Below are positions 1-6,214 of a stretch of 8,977 nt of DNA, one piece after another (position 1 is the stretch's first letter; each line of letters opens with the position of its first letter). The position numbers were made by a program, and so were the translations under genes. This stretch comes from Treponema sp. (GTDB lineage Bacteria > Spirochaetota > Spirochaetia > Treponematales > Breznakiellaceae). Under the pieces are notes generated by a model that ran no database searches, was not told the origin of the DNA, and worked only from the letters and a program-made list of their open reading frames with translations. The stretch lies in assembly GCA_031257695.1 (NCBI GenBank), contig JAIROB010000199.1:1-8977 (forward strand). The letters are read 5' to 3'.

Positions 1-183
1 GGGGAGCAGTCCGGTTCCTGCCGCTTCCCGTGCCTGTTGCATCCACCGGCACAGTTGGTTCTCGTTGATGCCCAAATCCTGTGCTACTTGGCTCACCGGC
101 TTCTCCCGCTTCTCCGCCAGGGCTACCACCTCGGCTTTGAACTCCTTGGTATACACCCGCCGTTCCTTGTCTTGTTTTCCCAT
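1..183 (-). CDS. IS3-family transposase OrfA, N-terminal 61 residues (partial)
   Basis: This is the DNA-binding first frame of an IS3-family transposase, normally about 90-105 residues long and fused to OrfB (DDE integrase) by programmed frameshifting. The visible 61 codons read MGKQDKERRVYTKEFKAEVV and then a helix-turn-helix (about residues 28-48, VSQVAQDLGINENQLCRWM). This is the classic HTH_Tnp_1 pattern of a basic start, YTKEFKAE, then QVA..LGI..N.L.RW. The start ATG at 183-181 has a strong purine-rich ribosome site (GAGGAGAAG) directly upstream. The gene is open to the window edge, so the frameshift site and OrfB cannot be seen and activity cannot be judged. Confidence 0.85.
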   Translation of the reverse strand, partial: MGKQDKERRVYTKEFKAEVVALAEKREKPVSQVAQDLGINENQLCRWMQQAREAAGTGLLP

Positions 184-247
184 CTTCTTCTCCTCTCATA
201 TTGTATTCCCCGCTTATTTTCGTATCTACCAGATGGGGTAAGGTCCA
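1..247 (-). mobile_element. IS3-family insertion sequence, left end (partial, runs off the window)
   Basis: One terminus of an IS3-family element lies here, read on the minus strand, with the rest beyond position 1. Seen: on the minus strand the element would begin TGGACCTTACCCC (plus-strand positions 235-247). It starts with the 5'-TG typical of IS3-family ends and is followed after about 65 nt by the OrfA start. The outer boundary is set at 247 because reading frame of an IS30 transposase resumes at exactly 248. The opposite end and target-site duplication are outside the window, so the IR pairing cannot be verified here. Confidence 0.72.
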
Positions 248-409
248 CTTATCAGGCAGTACCTGCCCAAAAGGACATCGTTTGATAATCTGACCCAGAG
301 GCAGCTTGACAGGATTATTGCCAAAATCAATAATCGTCCTCGTAAGGCTTTAGGCTATCGGACACCTCACGAGGTTTTTTCTGAGCGGAAATTCGCACTT
401 CAGATTTGA
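248..409 (+). pseudogene. IS30-family transposase, C-terminal 53 codons (interrupted gene)
   Basis: The frame starting at 248 reads LIRQYLPKRTSFDNLTQRQL and continues through NNRPRKALGYRTPHEVF to a TGA at 407-409. This is the conserved end of the IS30-family DDE domain, which commonly shows GLIRQYFPKG and NNRPRK.LGY.TP.E.F. The catalytic glutamate region and everything before the LIRQY motif are missing. Upstream of 248 the sequence is the terminus of an IS3-family element, so the gene was split by insertion rather than by simple decay. No start codon is available and no product is expected. The remaining codons contain no frameshift or stop, which suggests the interruption is recent (inference). 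Confidence 0.85.
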
Positions 410-418
410 ATTGGCGCG
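248..418 (+). mobile_element. IS30-family element, right-end remnant
   Basis: This is the 3' end of an IS30-family insertion sequence, interrupted at 247/248 by the IS3-family element. The transposase C-terminus ends at 409. The right inverted repeat of IS30-like elements typically overlaps the transposase stop, and the stretch around 395-418 (GCACTTCAGATTTGAATTGG and following bases) has that character. The exact outer end is inferred rather than demonstrated, because the left end is not in the window. The remnant lies about 50 bp from the stop codon of the aminotransferase gene. Confidence 0.65.
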
Positions 419-460
419 GCTAAAGGCTGCGAAAAATACAGTCCTGAATACTTGAGGCTG

Positions 461-1675
461 TTAAGAGCCCCAGGTCTCCACGGCCTTTTTGAAAGCCCCG
501 GCGGAGGAGCGGATGGTCTGCTCCTCCACGCAGTAGGCAAAGCGGACCCAACCGGGTTTGCCGAAGCCGGAGCCGGGAACCCCCAGGATCAGGTGTTGTT
601 TGAGGTGATCCACAAAGGCCCCGTCGTTGTCCGGGGCGCCGCCCTTTCCGGGCGGAACCCGGCAGAACAGGTAGAACGCTCCTTCCGGCTCCGCGTAGGA
701 GATGCCCGCCCGGTCCAGCACATCCTTAAACGCGTCCCGGCGGCGGGCGTACACCCCCACGTCAACCGACTCCTCCGTAAGCTCCGCCACGATGCGCTGC
801 ATCAGGGCCGGGGCATTCACGTAGCCTAAGACCCGGGTCGCATACACCAGGCCGTTCAGAAGGTCCTCCTCGTCCTGGATGCCGGGGTTCACCGCAATGA
901 AACCGATCCTCTCCCCGGGCAGGGAGAGGCTCTTTGAGTAGGAGGTGACGCTGAGGGAATGCCGGTAGGCCGCAAGCACGGGCGGGGTTCCGCCGGGGAT
1001 ATACACGATTTCCCGGTAGGGCTCGTCGGCCACCAGAAAGGGGAAGCGGCCGGTTTTTTTGCCGTGCGCCTCCAGAATCTCCGCCAGGGCGCGCAGGGTT
1101 TCCGCGGGGTAGACCCGGCCCGTGGGGTTATGGGGGGAGTTGATCAGCACGACCGCGGTTTTTTCGCTCAGCGCGCTGCAAATGGCATCCAGGTCGAGGT
1201 TGAAATCCGGCAGGGAATCCACTTCCCGCAGAATCCCCCCGTGGTTCGCCACATAGGGGCGGTATTCCATAAAATAGGGCAGCGGAACAAGCGCTTCGTC
1301 GCCGGGGTTGAGGATGGTCTTGAACACCGCATTGAGGCCCCCCGCGGCGCCCACGGACATGATGATATGGGAACCGTCCAGGCCGACCCCCTGTTCCCGG
1401 GAAGCCTTTTTTGCCAAGGCCTCCCGGACCGCCGGGAAACCGGGATTGGACATATAGCCGTGGGAGCCTTTGGACTTGCCCGCCGCGTCCTCCTGAGCCA
1501 GGCGCAGAAACACCCGGTGGAAGGCCGGGGGGGGCTCCACATCGGGGTTTCCCAGGGAAAAATCAAAGACCTTGCCGGCCCCGTGCCGCTCTTTTAAAAG
1601 CGTCCCCTCCTCAAACATTTTACGGATCATGGAAGACCCGCTTAAAGCATCCTTTACGCCCCGCGCTATGGCCAT
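461..1675 (-). CDS. PLP-dependent class I/II aminotransferase (aspartate aminotransferase-like)
   Basis: A 404-residue cytoplasmic fold-type I aminotransferase of the COG0436 group, transferring an amino group between an amino acid and a 2-oxoacid. Hallmarks by residue: the SLGNPDVEPP substrate loop (40-49), SPHNPTGRVY with the cofactor-contacting Asn183, VADEPY with Asp217 and Tyr220, the SYSKS motif with the Schiff-base lysine Lys248 followed by LPGERIGF, and the C-terminal substrate-carboxylate arginine in GWVRFA (Arg378). Length is normal for the family. The ATG at 1675-1673 is chosen because AAGGAG lies six bases upstream. An earlier in-frame start at 1714 would add 13 polar residues (TDPNRSNNKEK and so on) and has no such site. 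The gene stands alone: IS remnants lie downstream and about 220 bp without a gene upstream. Substrate cannot be read from sequence. Similar spirochaetal proteins are often annotated as aspartate aminotransferase, but this subgroup also includes alanine- and aromatic-specific enzymes. Confidence 0.93.
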   Translation of the reverse strand: MAIARGVKDALSGSSMIRKMFEEGTLLKERHGAGKVFDFSLGNPDVEPPPAFHRVFLRLAQEDAAGKSKGSHGYMSNPGFPAVREALAKKASREQGVGLDGSHIIMSVGAAGGLNAVFKTILNPGDEALVPLPYFMEYRPYVANHGGILREVDSLPDFNLDLDAICSALSEKTAVVLINSPHNPTGRVYPAETLRALAEILEAHGKKTGRFPFLVADEPYREIVYIPGGTPPVLAAYRHSLSVTSYSKSLSLPGERIGFIAVNPGIQDEEDLLNGLVYATRVLGYVNAPALMQRIVAELTEESVDVGVYARRRDAFKDVLDRAGISYAEPEGAFYLFCRVPPGKGGAPDNDGAFVDHLKQHLILGVPGSGFGKPGWVRFAYCVEEQTIRSSAGAFKKAVETWGS

Positions 1676-1894
1676 AGTTTTCTCCTTATTATTTGAGCGG
1701 TTAGGATCTGTCAAAAAACGATTACGCCGCCGCTACTTGCAAATCCGCTATCCGCTGTCCGAACCGCCTGCCACCGTGCCGCGCAAGGGACAATTCCGTG
1801 CCGCTGCACAGCGGCGCATGGATCTTTCCTCTAATTGCCAGCCGGCGGGATGCGCCCAAATGCGCCTTTATATAAGCATATTCTCTGGCGCCGG
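1676..1894. other. Gene-free spacer with a short perfect hairpin and a tandem 7-mer
   Basis: No coding region is supported between the aminotransferase start and the end of the HxlR gene. Two local structures are visible. A perfect 6-bp stem with a 4-nt loop (GCCGCT GCAC AGCGGC) lies at 1800-1815, about 125 nt upstream of the aminotransferase start. ATGCGCC occurs twice, 10 bp apart, at about 1850-1866. The spacer probably carries the aminotransferase promoter and the 3' end of the HxlR transcript, but I see no convincing -35/-10 pair and no U-tract terminator. Confidence 0.4.
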
Positions 1895-2281
1895 TCAAGT
1901 TTTGCGGGGGGGCTCGTGTTTCTGATGCATCCCCCAGGCGGCGAGCTGCAGAATTATGGGCATCAGTTCGGAGCTCATCCCTGTGAGGCTGTATTCAACC
2001 CTCACCGGGACTTCGGGGTATTGTTTTCTGGAGATGAGGCCGCCGCTTTCCAATTCCTTGAGGGTCTTTGACAGAACCGCGTTGGTCACCCCCTGTATTT
2101 TGCATTTGAGTTCGTTGTACCGTGTGACGCCGTCCTGGTGCAACGCGCAGAGGACCGGAATCTTCCACTTGCCGCCGACGATTTTAAGGGCCGAGGAGAG
2201 GGGGCAACGGGCCCGGCAGGGGCATATATTCTTGCAAGCCTTTTGGGGAACTGCGCTCCTCTTAGTCGATTCCTGGGCCAT
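1895..2281 (-). CDS. HxlR-family (DUF24) winged-helix transcriptional regulator with an N-terminal four-cysteine cluster
   Basis: A 128-residue DNA-binding regulator, expected to act as a dimer. The HxlR core is clear: the CPLSSALKIVGGKWKIPVL signature (26-44), RYNELKCKIQGVTNAVLSKTLKELESGGLI forming the helix-turn-helix (54-83), a wing (84-100, RVEYSLT) and a C-terminal dimerisation helix (103-118). Family members sense formaldehyde, quinones, hypochlorite or other electrophiles, often through the cysteine just before the signature (here Cys26). Unusually, that cysteine sits in a CX3CXCX3C cluster (Cys16, 20, 22, 26); further cysteines are at 45 and 60. The ATG at 2281-2279 is used because AGAGGAT precedes it at good spacing. 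Longer in-frame starts (up to 2509) would translate the promoter repeats and overlap the divergent gene. It is transcribed divergently from the flavin-barrel gene 141 bp away and probably controls that gene and itself. Confidence 0.92.
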   Translation of the reverse strand: MAQESTKRSAVPQKACKNICPCRARCPLSSALKIVGGKWKIPVLCALHQDGVTRYNELKCKIQGVTNAVLSKTLKELESGGLISRKQYPEVPVRVEYSLTGMSSELMPIILQLAAWGMHQKHEPPRKT

Positions 2282-2345
2282 CACACTATCCTCTATAAAG
2301 AATAACCGATTTTTCAAAAAATGCCCAGGATGTGCTAACGAGCCC

Positions 2346-2374
2346 TTGACAAATTTTCCGCTTGGTATTATTTT
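2346..2374 (+). promoter_or_regulatory. Sigma-70-type promoter of the flavin-barrel gene
   Basis: A perfect TTGACA -35 box (2346-2351) is followed by a 17-bp spacer and TATTTT as -10 (2369-2374), predicting transcription start near 2381. The leader would be about 40 nt and lead to the GGAGG ribosome site at 2412-2416. Surrounding bases are much more AT-rich than the flanking genes. The -10 box lies inside the repeat described at 2364-2405, so a protein bound there would block polymerase. Confidence 0.7.
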
Positions 2375-2405
2375 AATATCAGGTATTATTTTTATATCTG
2401 ATATT
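2364..2405. promoter_or_regulatory. Operator-like tandem and inverted repeat, probable HxlR binding site
   Basis: Two head-to-tail 18-bp copies with core GGTATTATTTT lie at 2364-2381 and 2382-2399 and match at 16 of 18 positions. Within and just beyond them, AATATCAG (2375-2382) and CTGATATT (2398-2405) form an inverted repeat with 8-bp perfect arms and a 15-bp gap. The array overlaps the -10 box and predicted start of the flavin-barrel gene. HxlR of Bacillus subtilis is known to bind tandem direct repeats upstream of hxlAB. By analogy this is the likely operator of the adjacent regulator, and the overlap with the -10 suggests repression. Binding is inferred. Confidence 0.55.
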
Positions 2406-2422
2406 TTTTTTGGAGGATAGTT

Positions 2423-2728
2423 ATGGTCATCACTGAGGACATCAAGGGAATTATCACGGGGGCCGCGGTAATTACGCTGGTTACGGTTAATGCCGACGGG
2501 ACGCCGCATCCGATTATCGCGGGCAAGGGCGAAGTGGAGGGCGACAAGGTCATTTTCGGGATCTATAAAATGGTCGTGACCCAGGAGAACATAAAGAAAA
2601 ACAATAAAGCCTGGGTAGTGGCCGGAACAATGGATCAGGCGCCGAAGGGCTGCCGTCTTGCTGGCACTGCCGTGGCGCAGGAAAAGAAACTGATCTTCAC
2701 CGCTTCAAAGGCCGAAGAGCTTATCTAA
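2423..2728 (+). CDS. Pyridoxamine 5'-phosphate oxidase-like FMN split-barrel protein (small)
   Basis: A 101-residue cytoplasmic protein with the split beta-barrel pattern of PNPOx-like flavoproteins: an N-terminal helix (TEDIKGIITG), strand AVITLVTVNADGTPHPIIAG (15-34), GDKVIFGIY (40-48), then the helix motif VVTQENIKKNNKAWVV (51-66). The helix motif matches the KT.ENIKKNP.V phosphate-binding segment of the family. Members bind FMN, or sometimes F420 or heme, and reduce or bind small substrates; substrate cannot be deduced. At 101 residues it is shorter than the usual 120-150 and ends soon after KGCRLAGTAVAQ, so part of the C-terminal barrel is abbreviated. There is no predicted PNPOx activity in vitamin B6 synthesis, because true PdxH is about 210 residues. 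The ATG is preceded by GGAGG six bases upstream. The gene is divergent from the HxlR regulator, a pairing common for flavin proteins controlled by that family. Confidence 0.82.
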   Translation: MVITEDIKGIITGAAVITLVTVNADGTPHPIIAGKGEVEGDKVIFGIYKMVVTQENIKKNNKAWVVAGTMDQAPKGCRLAGTAVAQEKKLIFTASKAEELI

Positions 2729-2759
2729 GCCCCGGAAACCAGGGCGCCCGGCATAAGCT
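2718..2759. terminator. Possible bidirectional stem between convergent genes
   Basis: AGCTTAT (2718-2724) and ATAAGCT (2753-2759) are perfect 7-bp inverted arms. They flank a GC-rich interior containing two CCGG blocks and the palindrome GGGCGCCC (2742-2749). The structure straddles the flavin-barrel stop codon and ends just before the convergent TPR gene's stop. There is no U tract, so it is not a canonical intrinsic terminator. A role in separating the convergent transcripts is inferred. Confidence 0.3.
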
Positions 2760-2764
2760 GCGGG

Positions 2765-4417
2765 TCAATAGTCCAGCCGCTGCATCTCCAGCCGGGCTCC
2801 GGGGTTCCCGCTGTCCAGTTCCAGAACTTTTTCCAGGGTTTCCCGGCTTTCCCGGGTCAGGCCAAGCATACGGAGGATCCGGGCCATGCGGAGGCGGACC
2901 CTGGCTTCGCTCAGGGGGTTCTTTGCCAGGGCCGCGGCGCGTTCATAATAGTCCAGGGCGGCGGAAAGGGAACGCCGGCTTTCCATGATCAGGCCCAGGT
3001 TCGCTGGGATCTGCCAGACCGCGGCGTTCGGCGCCCCTTCCTCAAGCAGGGTTTCAGCCTCCGCCTGACGCCCCCCCAGGATGAGCTGGAAAGCGTCGTG
3101 GAGGGCGAAGTCCGGGCTCTCGACGCCGTTCATCCGGGCCTGGCGGAGCAGCAGGGCGGTTTCCGAAAACAGCCGCTGACGATCAAAGTACCAGGCGCCC
3201 CAGCGGTAAATCTCCGCTTCCCGGGGGTGGCGGCCCAGGAGCAGCCAGGTTTCCGCCACGGCCCGGGGGATTTCCCAGCCCTCCAGCCGGCGGCGGAGCA
3301 GTTCCAGGTCCAGCAGGGGTTCCAGGGCGCCCGGTCCGGCGAGAAGGCCCTCGGTCCGGGCGGTGTCGAGGAGGCGGCTGTACCCGATGATCCCGTAGAC
3401 ATGGCCGGGCGCCAGGGCGAAGAGTTCCCCGTAGTAAAAGATTTTCGCCTGCTCCTCCGTGGAGGCGGAGGCCAGATTGTAGAGGCTCCGTAGCAACAGA
3501 TCCTGCGGAACCGGCGGCTCCGCGGCCTGGGGAGAGGCCAGGGCGGCCCATAGCTCCAGGGCGCCTTCCCGAAACCCCGCCAGCCAGAGGGAGTCCGCCA
3601 GGCGGCCCAGGGAAACGGGGTCGGCGAACCGGTAAAAAATATCCGCCGCCCGGAGGGGGTTGGTGTCGTAAAAATACTCCGCCCCAAAGCGCAGGGCCCG
3701 CTCCGTAAGGGTTTCCGCTCCTAGCAGGGTGACAAGCAGGGAGTTGGCCCCGGCGGGATCCGCCACGAGGAGGCTGCGGAGGATAGCGTTTATCAGAAAG
3801 TCCTCCCGCTCGGCGCCCTCCAGGGTTGAAACGGCCGCGGACAGCAACTCCCCGCCCAGGGGCAGCGCCGCGGCGGAGACCGGATCGGAGAGGTCCCCCA
3901 GGAGCGCGCCCACAGCCACGGCCAGGGGCAGGAACCGGCTTCCCGTGAGAAGGCCGGCGTACTGCCGCAGTTTGGCCCGCGTCTCCGGCGAGAATACGCC
4001 GGGGCTCTCCAGGAACAGGGCGTCCGCGGCAAGCGCTGCCAGGGGCTCCGAAAAGGGAAAGGCCGCTGCCGCGTTTTCCGCGGCCTCCCGGTAGGCGCCC
4101 CTGAACAGGGCCTGGTCCGGGCCGGGTTCCAGCGCCAGGCTCCGGCGGCGTTTCAGGGTGGAAAGCCGGGTTTCCGCGGCTATGGCATTTTTGTCCAGCC
4201 GGTCCAACAGGGCGTTGAGCCGGGGCGCCGCGGTTTCCGGCCTTTCCGCAAGCAGGGCGTCGAAAGCCCGCAGATCCCTGACAAAGCTCCCCCCGGCGGA
4301 ACCGCCGCCCCGTTCCGCGGGCCGGGCAAAAAACAGGAAGGCTCCCAGCAGCGCCAACGCAATTCCCAGCCCCAGGTAACACGCAAGGCGCAGCAGGGGG
4401 CGCTCCGGGTTTTCCAT
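2765..4417 (-). CDS. Membrane-anchored TPR-repeat protein, function unknown
   Basis: A 550-residue protein with one N-terminal transmembrane segment (about 9-31, LRLACYLGLGIALALLGAFLFF) flanked by a short positive tail. This implies a cytoplasmic N-terminus and a large periplasmic body, although an uncleaved or cleaved signal sequence is also possible. The body is almost entirely alpha-helical and rich in Ala, Leu and Glu. The C-terminus carries two recognisable tetratricopeptide repeats: NLGLIMESRRSLSAALDYYERAAAL (about 473-497) and ARVRLRMARILRMLGLTRESRETLEKVLELDSGNPGAR (about 505-542). Earlier helical pairs (for example around 265-300) look like degenerate TPR or Sel1-type repeats. TPR scaffolds mediate protein-protein contacts; no catalytic motif is visible. 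The start is the ATG at 4417-4415, which shares one base with the NusB stop (TGATG), so translation is probably coupled. A GTG one codon earlier is possible. It is the last gene of the surA-nusB unit. I do not recognise a named homologue. Confidence 0.85.
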   Translation of the reverse strand: MENPERPLLRLACYLGLGIALALLGAFLFFARPAERGGGSAGGSFVRDLRAFDALLAERPETAAPRLNALLDRLDKNAIAAETRLSTLKRRRSLALEPGPDQALFRGAYREAAENAAAAFPFSEPLAALAADALFLESPGVFSPETRAKLRQYAGLLTGSRFLPLAVAVGALLGDLSDPVSAAALPLGGELLSAAVSTLEGAEREDFLINAILRSLLVADPAGANSLLVTLLGAETLTERALRFGAEYFYDTNPLRAADIFYRFADPVSLGRLADSLWLAGFREGALELWAALASPQAAEPPVPQDLLLRSLYNLASASTEEQAKIFYYGELFALAPGHVYGIIGYSRLLDTARTEGLLAGPGALEPLLDLELLRRRLEGWEIPRAVAETWLLLGRHPREAEIYRWGAWYFDRQRLFSETALLLRQARMNGVESPDFALHDAFQLILGGRQAEAETLLEEGAPNAAVWQIPANLGLIMESRRSLSAALDYYERAAALAKNPLSEARVRLRMARILRMLGLTRESRETLEKVLELDSGNPGARLEMQRLDY

Positions 4418-4857
4418 CACCGCGGGTCCTGCGGGGTTTCCTGCAAGGTTTTTCTGATGCCGTCCAGAACGCCGTTGATAAAGCGGTAGGAATCGTCGGC
4501 GCCGTACTCCTTGGATATGCCTATGGCCTCGTCAATCACGATGGAAGGGGCCACGTCATCCTGGTACATCAGGGTGTAGGCGCTCATCCGGAGCAGGGCC
4601 AGGTCGACCCGGTTTAACCGGGAAAAATCCCAGTTTTTCAGGTGGGAGCGGATCATATCGTCCACCGCGGGGAGGTTTTCTATGGTCCCCCGGATGAGGA
4701 GCCGGGAAAACACCGCGGTGCCCTCGTCCAGCGCCGCCCGTTTATCCGCCTCCAGCCAGGAAAAGCTGAGCAGTTCTTCCAGGGCAGCGGAAGGCGACGC
4801 GTCGTAGGAGTACAGGACCTGGAACGCCAGAATTCGGCCTTTTCTGCGGGACGACAT
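4417..4857 (-). CDS. nusB: Transcription antitermination factor NusB
   Basis: A 146-residue all-helical RNA-binding protein. NusB pairs with NusE (ribosomal protein S10) on boxA RNA of rRNA leaders and, with NusA and NusG, prevents premature termination. Recognised by the N-terminal RRKGRILAFQVLYSYD (4-19), where the basic residues form the RNA-contacting helix, the central WDFSRLNRVDLALLRMSAYTLMY (76-98), and the C-terminal signature VIDEAIGISKEYGADDSYRFINGVLDGI (106-133). Length is normal for bacterial NusB (about 130-150). It begins 4 nt after the stop of the SurA-like gene with no good ribosome site of its own, which suggests translational coupling. It overlaps the TPR gene by one base. 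Placing nusB between an envelope foldase and a TPR membrane protein is unlike the common ribH-nusB arrangement. Confidence 0.95.
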   Translation of the reverse strand: MSSRRKGRILAFQVLYSYDASPSAALEELLSFSWLEADKRAALDEGTAVFSRLLIRGTIENLPAVDDMIRSHLKNWDFSRLNRVDLALLRMSAYTLMYQDDVAPSIVIDEAIGISKEYGADDSYRFINGVLDGIRKTLQETPQDPR

Positions 4858-4861
4858 TACG

Positions 4862-6208
4862 CTACCAGAGGAGGAACTCTTCGCGAATCTCCACCTCGGC
4901 CTCTTTCCTGAGATTCTCCGCCAGGGTGTTGGTCACCACCGTCGCGCCGTTGGAAAAAGAGCGCTGCATCAGTTGGGACCGGATCACGTCCCGGACGGTG
5001 GCGGGATTCCCCCAACGGTAAATGCCCTCAAGCCCAAGGCTTTCCTGGGGGTACTTCCTGGTCACTTTGATGATAAAAAAGCCCTGGCGGCCCTCAATCA
5101 CCCCGGAAACTGCGTTTTCGGCCAGGGGCATGGCTTTGTCGATAAACTCCAACCCAAAGACCTGCTGAATCCGGGGGTCCTCGGCGTTCAACTGGATATA
5201 CCGGGCGGTTCCTGAGTTTCCCGCTGCCTCCGCGAGGGCGGATTCTTCGTTAAAGGCGGAGGAGCTGGAGCCGATTTTCCGGGCCAGTTCCTCCGCCCTG
5301 GTCCTGGCAGCGGCATTAGCCGCGGAGTCCGCCCCCAGGGGGACCCGTATATAGTCAAAGGAAATGGTGTCGGGGCGCACAAACGCCGCCTTGTTGCGGT
5401 TATAAAAGGTCTGAATGTCATCTTCCGAAGGCGGCCCCCCGGACAGGGCGATAAGGTAGTTCTGCGCGGTCAGCTGCCGCCGGACCTGCCCCCTGAGGGT
5501 GGCCATATCCATGCCCTGCCGCTTAACAAACTCGTTAAATTCCTCCTCCGTGGGCGCCCGGCCCGCCTGGGACGCCATCTCGTCCTTCAAGCCCTGGATC
5601 TCCTCGTTGATGGCGGTTTCGCTTATCGACGCCCCGGCCTTATCCGCTTCCTGCATAATGTGCTGTTCTATATATTTCTGCCTGACCATGTCCTCATGCA
5701 GGTAGGTTTGAAAGGCGGAAAAACTCATGCCGTACTGCCGCTCAATGCCCTCCTGAAATTCCTTGTCCGTAATGGGGCGACCCACGCTGGCGCGCACCAT
5801 CTGGAGCCGCTGTTCCAGTTCCGCGTTGGGCGAGCTAATCCCCGCCCGTTCCGCGGCCTGCAGGACCAGCCTCTCTGCAATCATGGCATCCAGCACCATG
5901 CGCCGGAGATCCACGGGGCTTATCCCCGCGGGAATCTCCTGCACCTTGGACCGTCTTTCCACCTCAAGGCGCAACTGTTTAACAAAGATATACTCGCTCT
6001 TGGCGAGGGTCACCTTAGCCACGGTTTGCAGATCCAGTTGATCCGCGGAAAGATTCACCGGCGCCGCAGCGGGCGCGGCTCCGATAGGGTCGCCCTCAGG
6101 AAGGGGCTCGGAAACGGTATCCTTTTTGCCCCCGGCGTACAAGCCCGCCCCCAACCCCGCGGTCAGGAGGAGGAGCAAACAACCCTTAGCTGCCATTTTC
6201 GTATCCAT
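4862..6208 (-). CDS. SurA-like periplasmic foldase (SurA_N plus parvulin-type domain)
   Basis: A 448-residue exported protein resembling SurA/PrsA peptidyl-prolyl isomerases, which chaperone outer-membrane and periplasmic proteins. A signal peptide is clear: positive start, hydrophobic core CLLLLLTAGLGAGL (10-23), likely cleavage after Ala25. There is no cysteine at the cleavage site, so it is soluble rather than a lipoprotein. A Pro/Ala-rich linker (34-52) precedes a helical SurA-type chaperone domain (about 60-255), which contains two related copies of a GR-P-T-EF-E-RQ unit (143-180 and 216-252). The C-terminal domain (about 278-386, DTISFDYIRV to GFFIIKVTRK) is parvulin-like, but its GGDLGW motif is degenerate (GNSGTARYIQ), so isomerase activity is doubtful. 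A further helical tail follows. The ATG at 6208 is preferred to an upstream TTG at 6235 because it directly precedes the signal peptide. It is the first gene of the surA-nusB-TPR unit. Confidence 0.85.
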   Translation of the reverse strand: MDTKMAAKGCLLLLLTAGLGAGLYAGGKKDTVSEPLPEGDPIGAAPAAAPVNLSADQLDLQTVAKVTLAKSEYIFVKQLRLEVERRSKVQEIPAGISPVDLRRMVLDAMIAERLVLQAAERAGISSPNAELEQRLQMVRASVGRPITDKEFQEGIERQYGMSFSAFQTYLHEDMVRQKYIEQHIMQEADKAGASISETAINEEIQGLKDEMASQAGRAPTEEEFNEFVKRQGMDMATLRGQVRRQLTAQNYLIALSGGPPSEDDIQTFYNRNKAAFVRPDTISFDYIRVPLGADSAANAAARTRAEELARKIGSSSSAFNEESALAEAAGNSGTARYIQLNAEDPRIQQVFGLEFIDKAMPLAENAVSGVIEGRQGFFIIKVTRKYPQESLGLEGIYRWGNPATVRDVIRSQLMQRSFSNGATVVTNTLAENLRKEAEVEIREEFLLW

Positions 6209-6214
6209 TTCCCT

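Noticed and set aside
37..285. An 82-codon plus-strand frame at the left edge
   Set aside because: It is the complement of the IS3 OrfA and crosses the IS3/IS30 junction. The Leu-rich composition is an artefact of reading antisense.
1688..1714. TTGACA (1714-1709) and AATAAT (1693-1688) just upstream of the aminotransferase, as a promoter
   Set aside because: The spacer is only 15 bp, and transcription would start inside the AAGGAG ribosome site, destroying it. The hexamers are probably chance.
2282..2509. An N-terminal extension of the HxlR regulator starting at 2509
   Set aside because: It would run through the divergent promoter and the start of the neighbouring gene. The extension merely translates the DNA repeat (DIKIIPDIKIIP), and a good ribosome site marks the start at 2281.
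3183..4382. A 399-codon minus-strand frame overlapping the TPR gene in another phase
   Set aside because: The product is a low-complexity Gly/Pro/Arg-rich string. The alternative frame gives a hydrophobic anchor and TPR repeats and couples to nusB.
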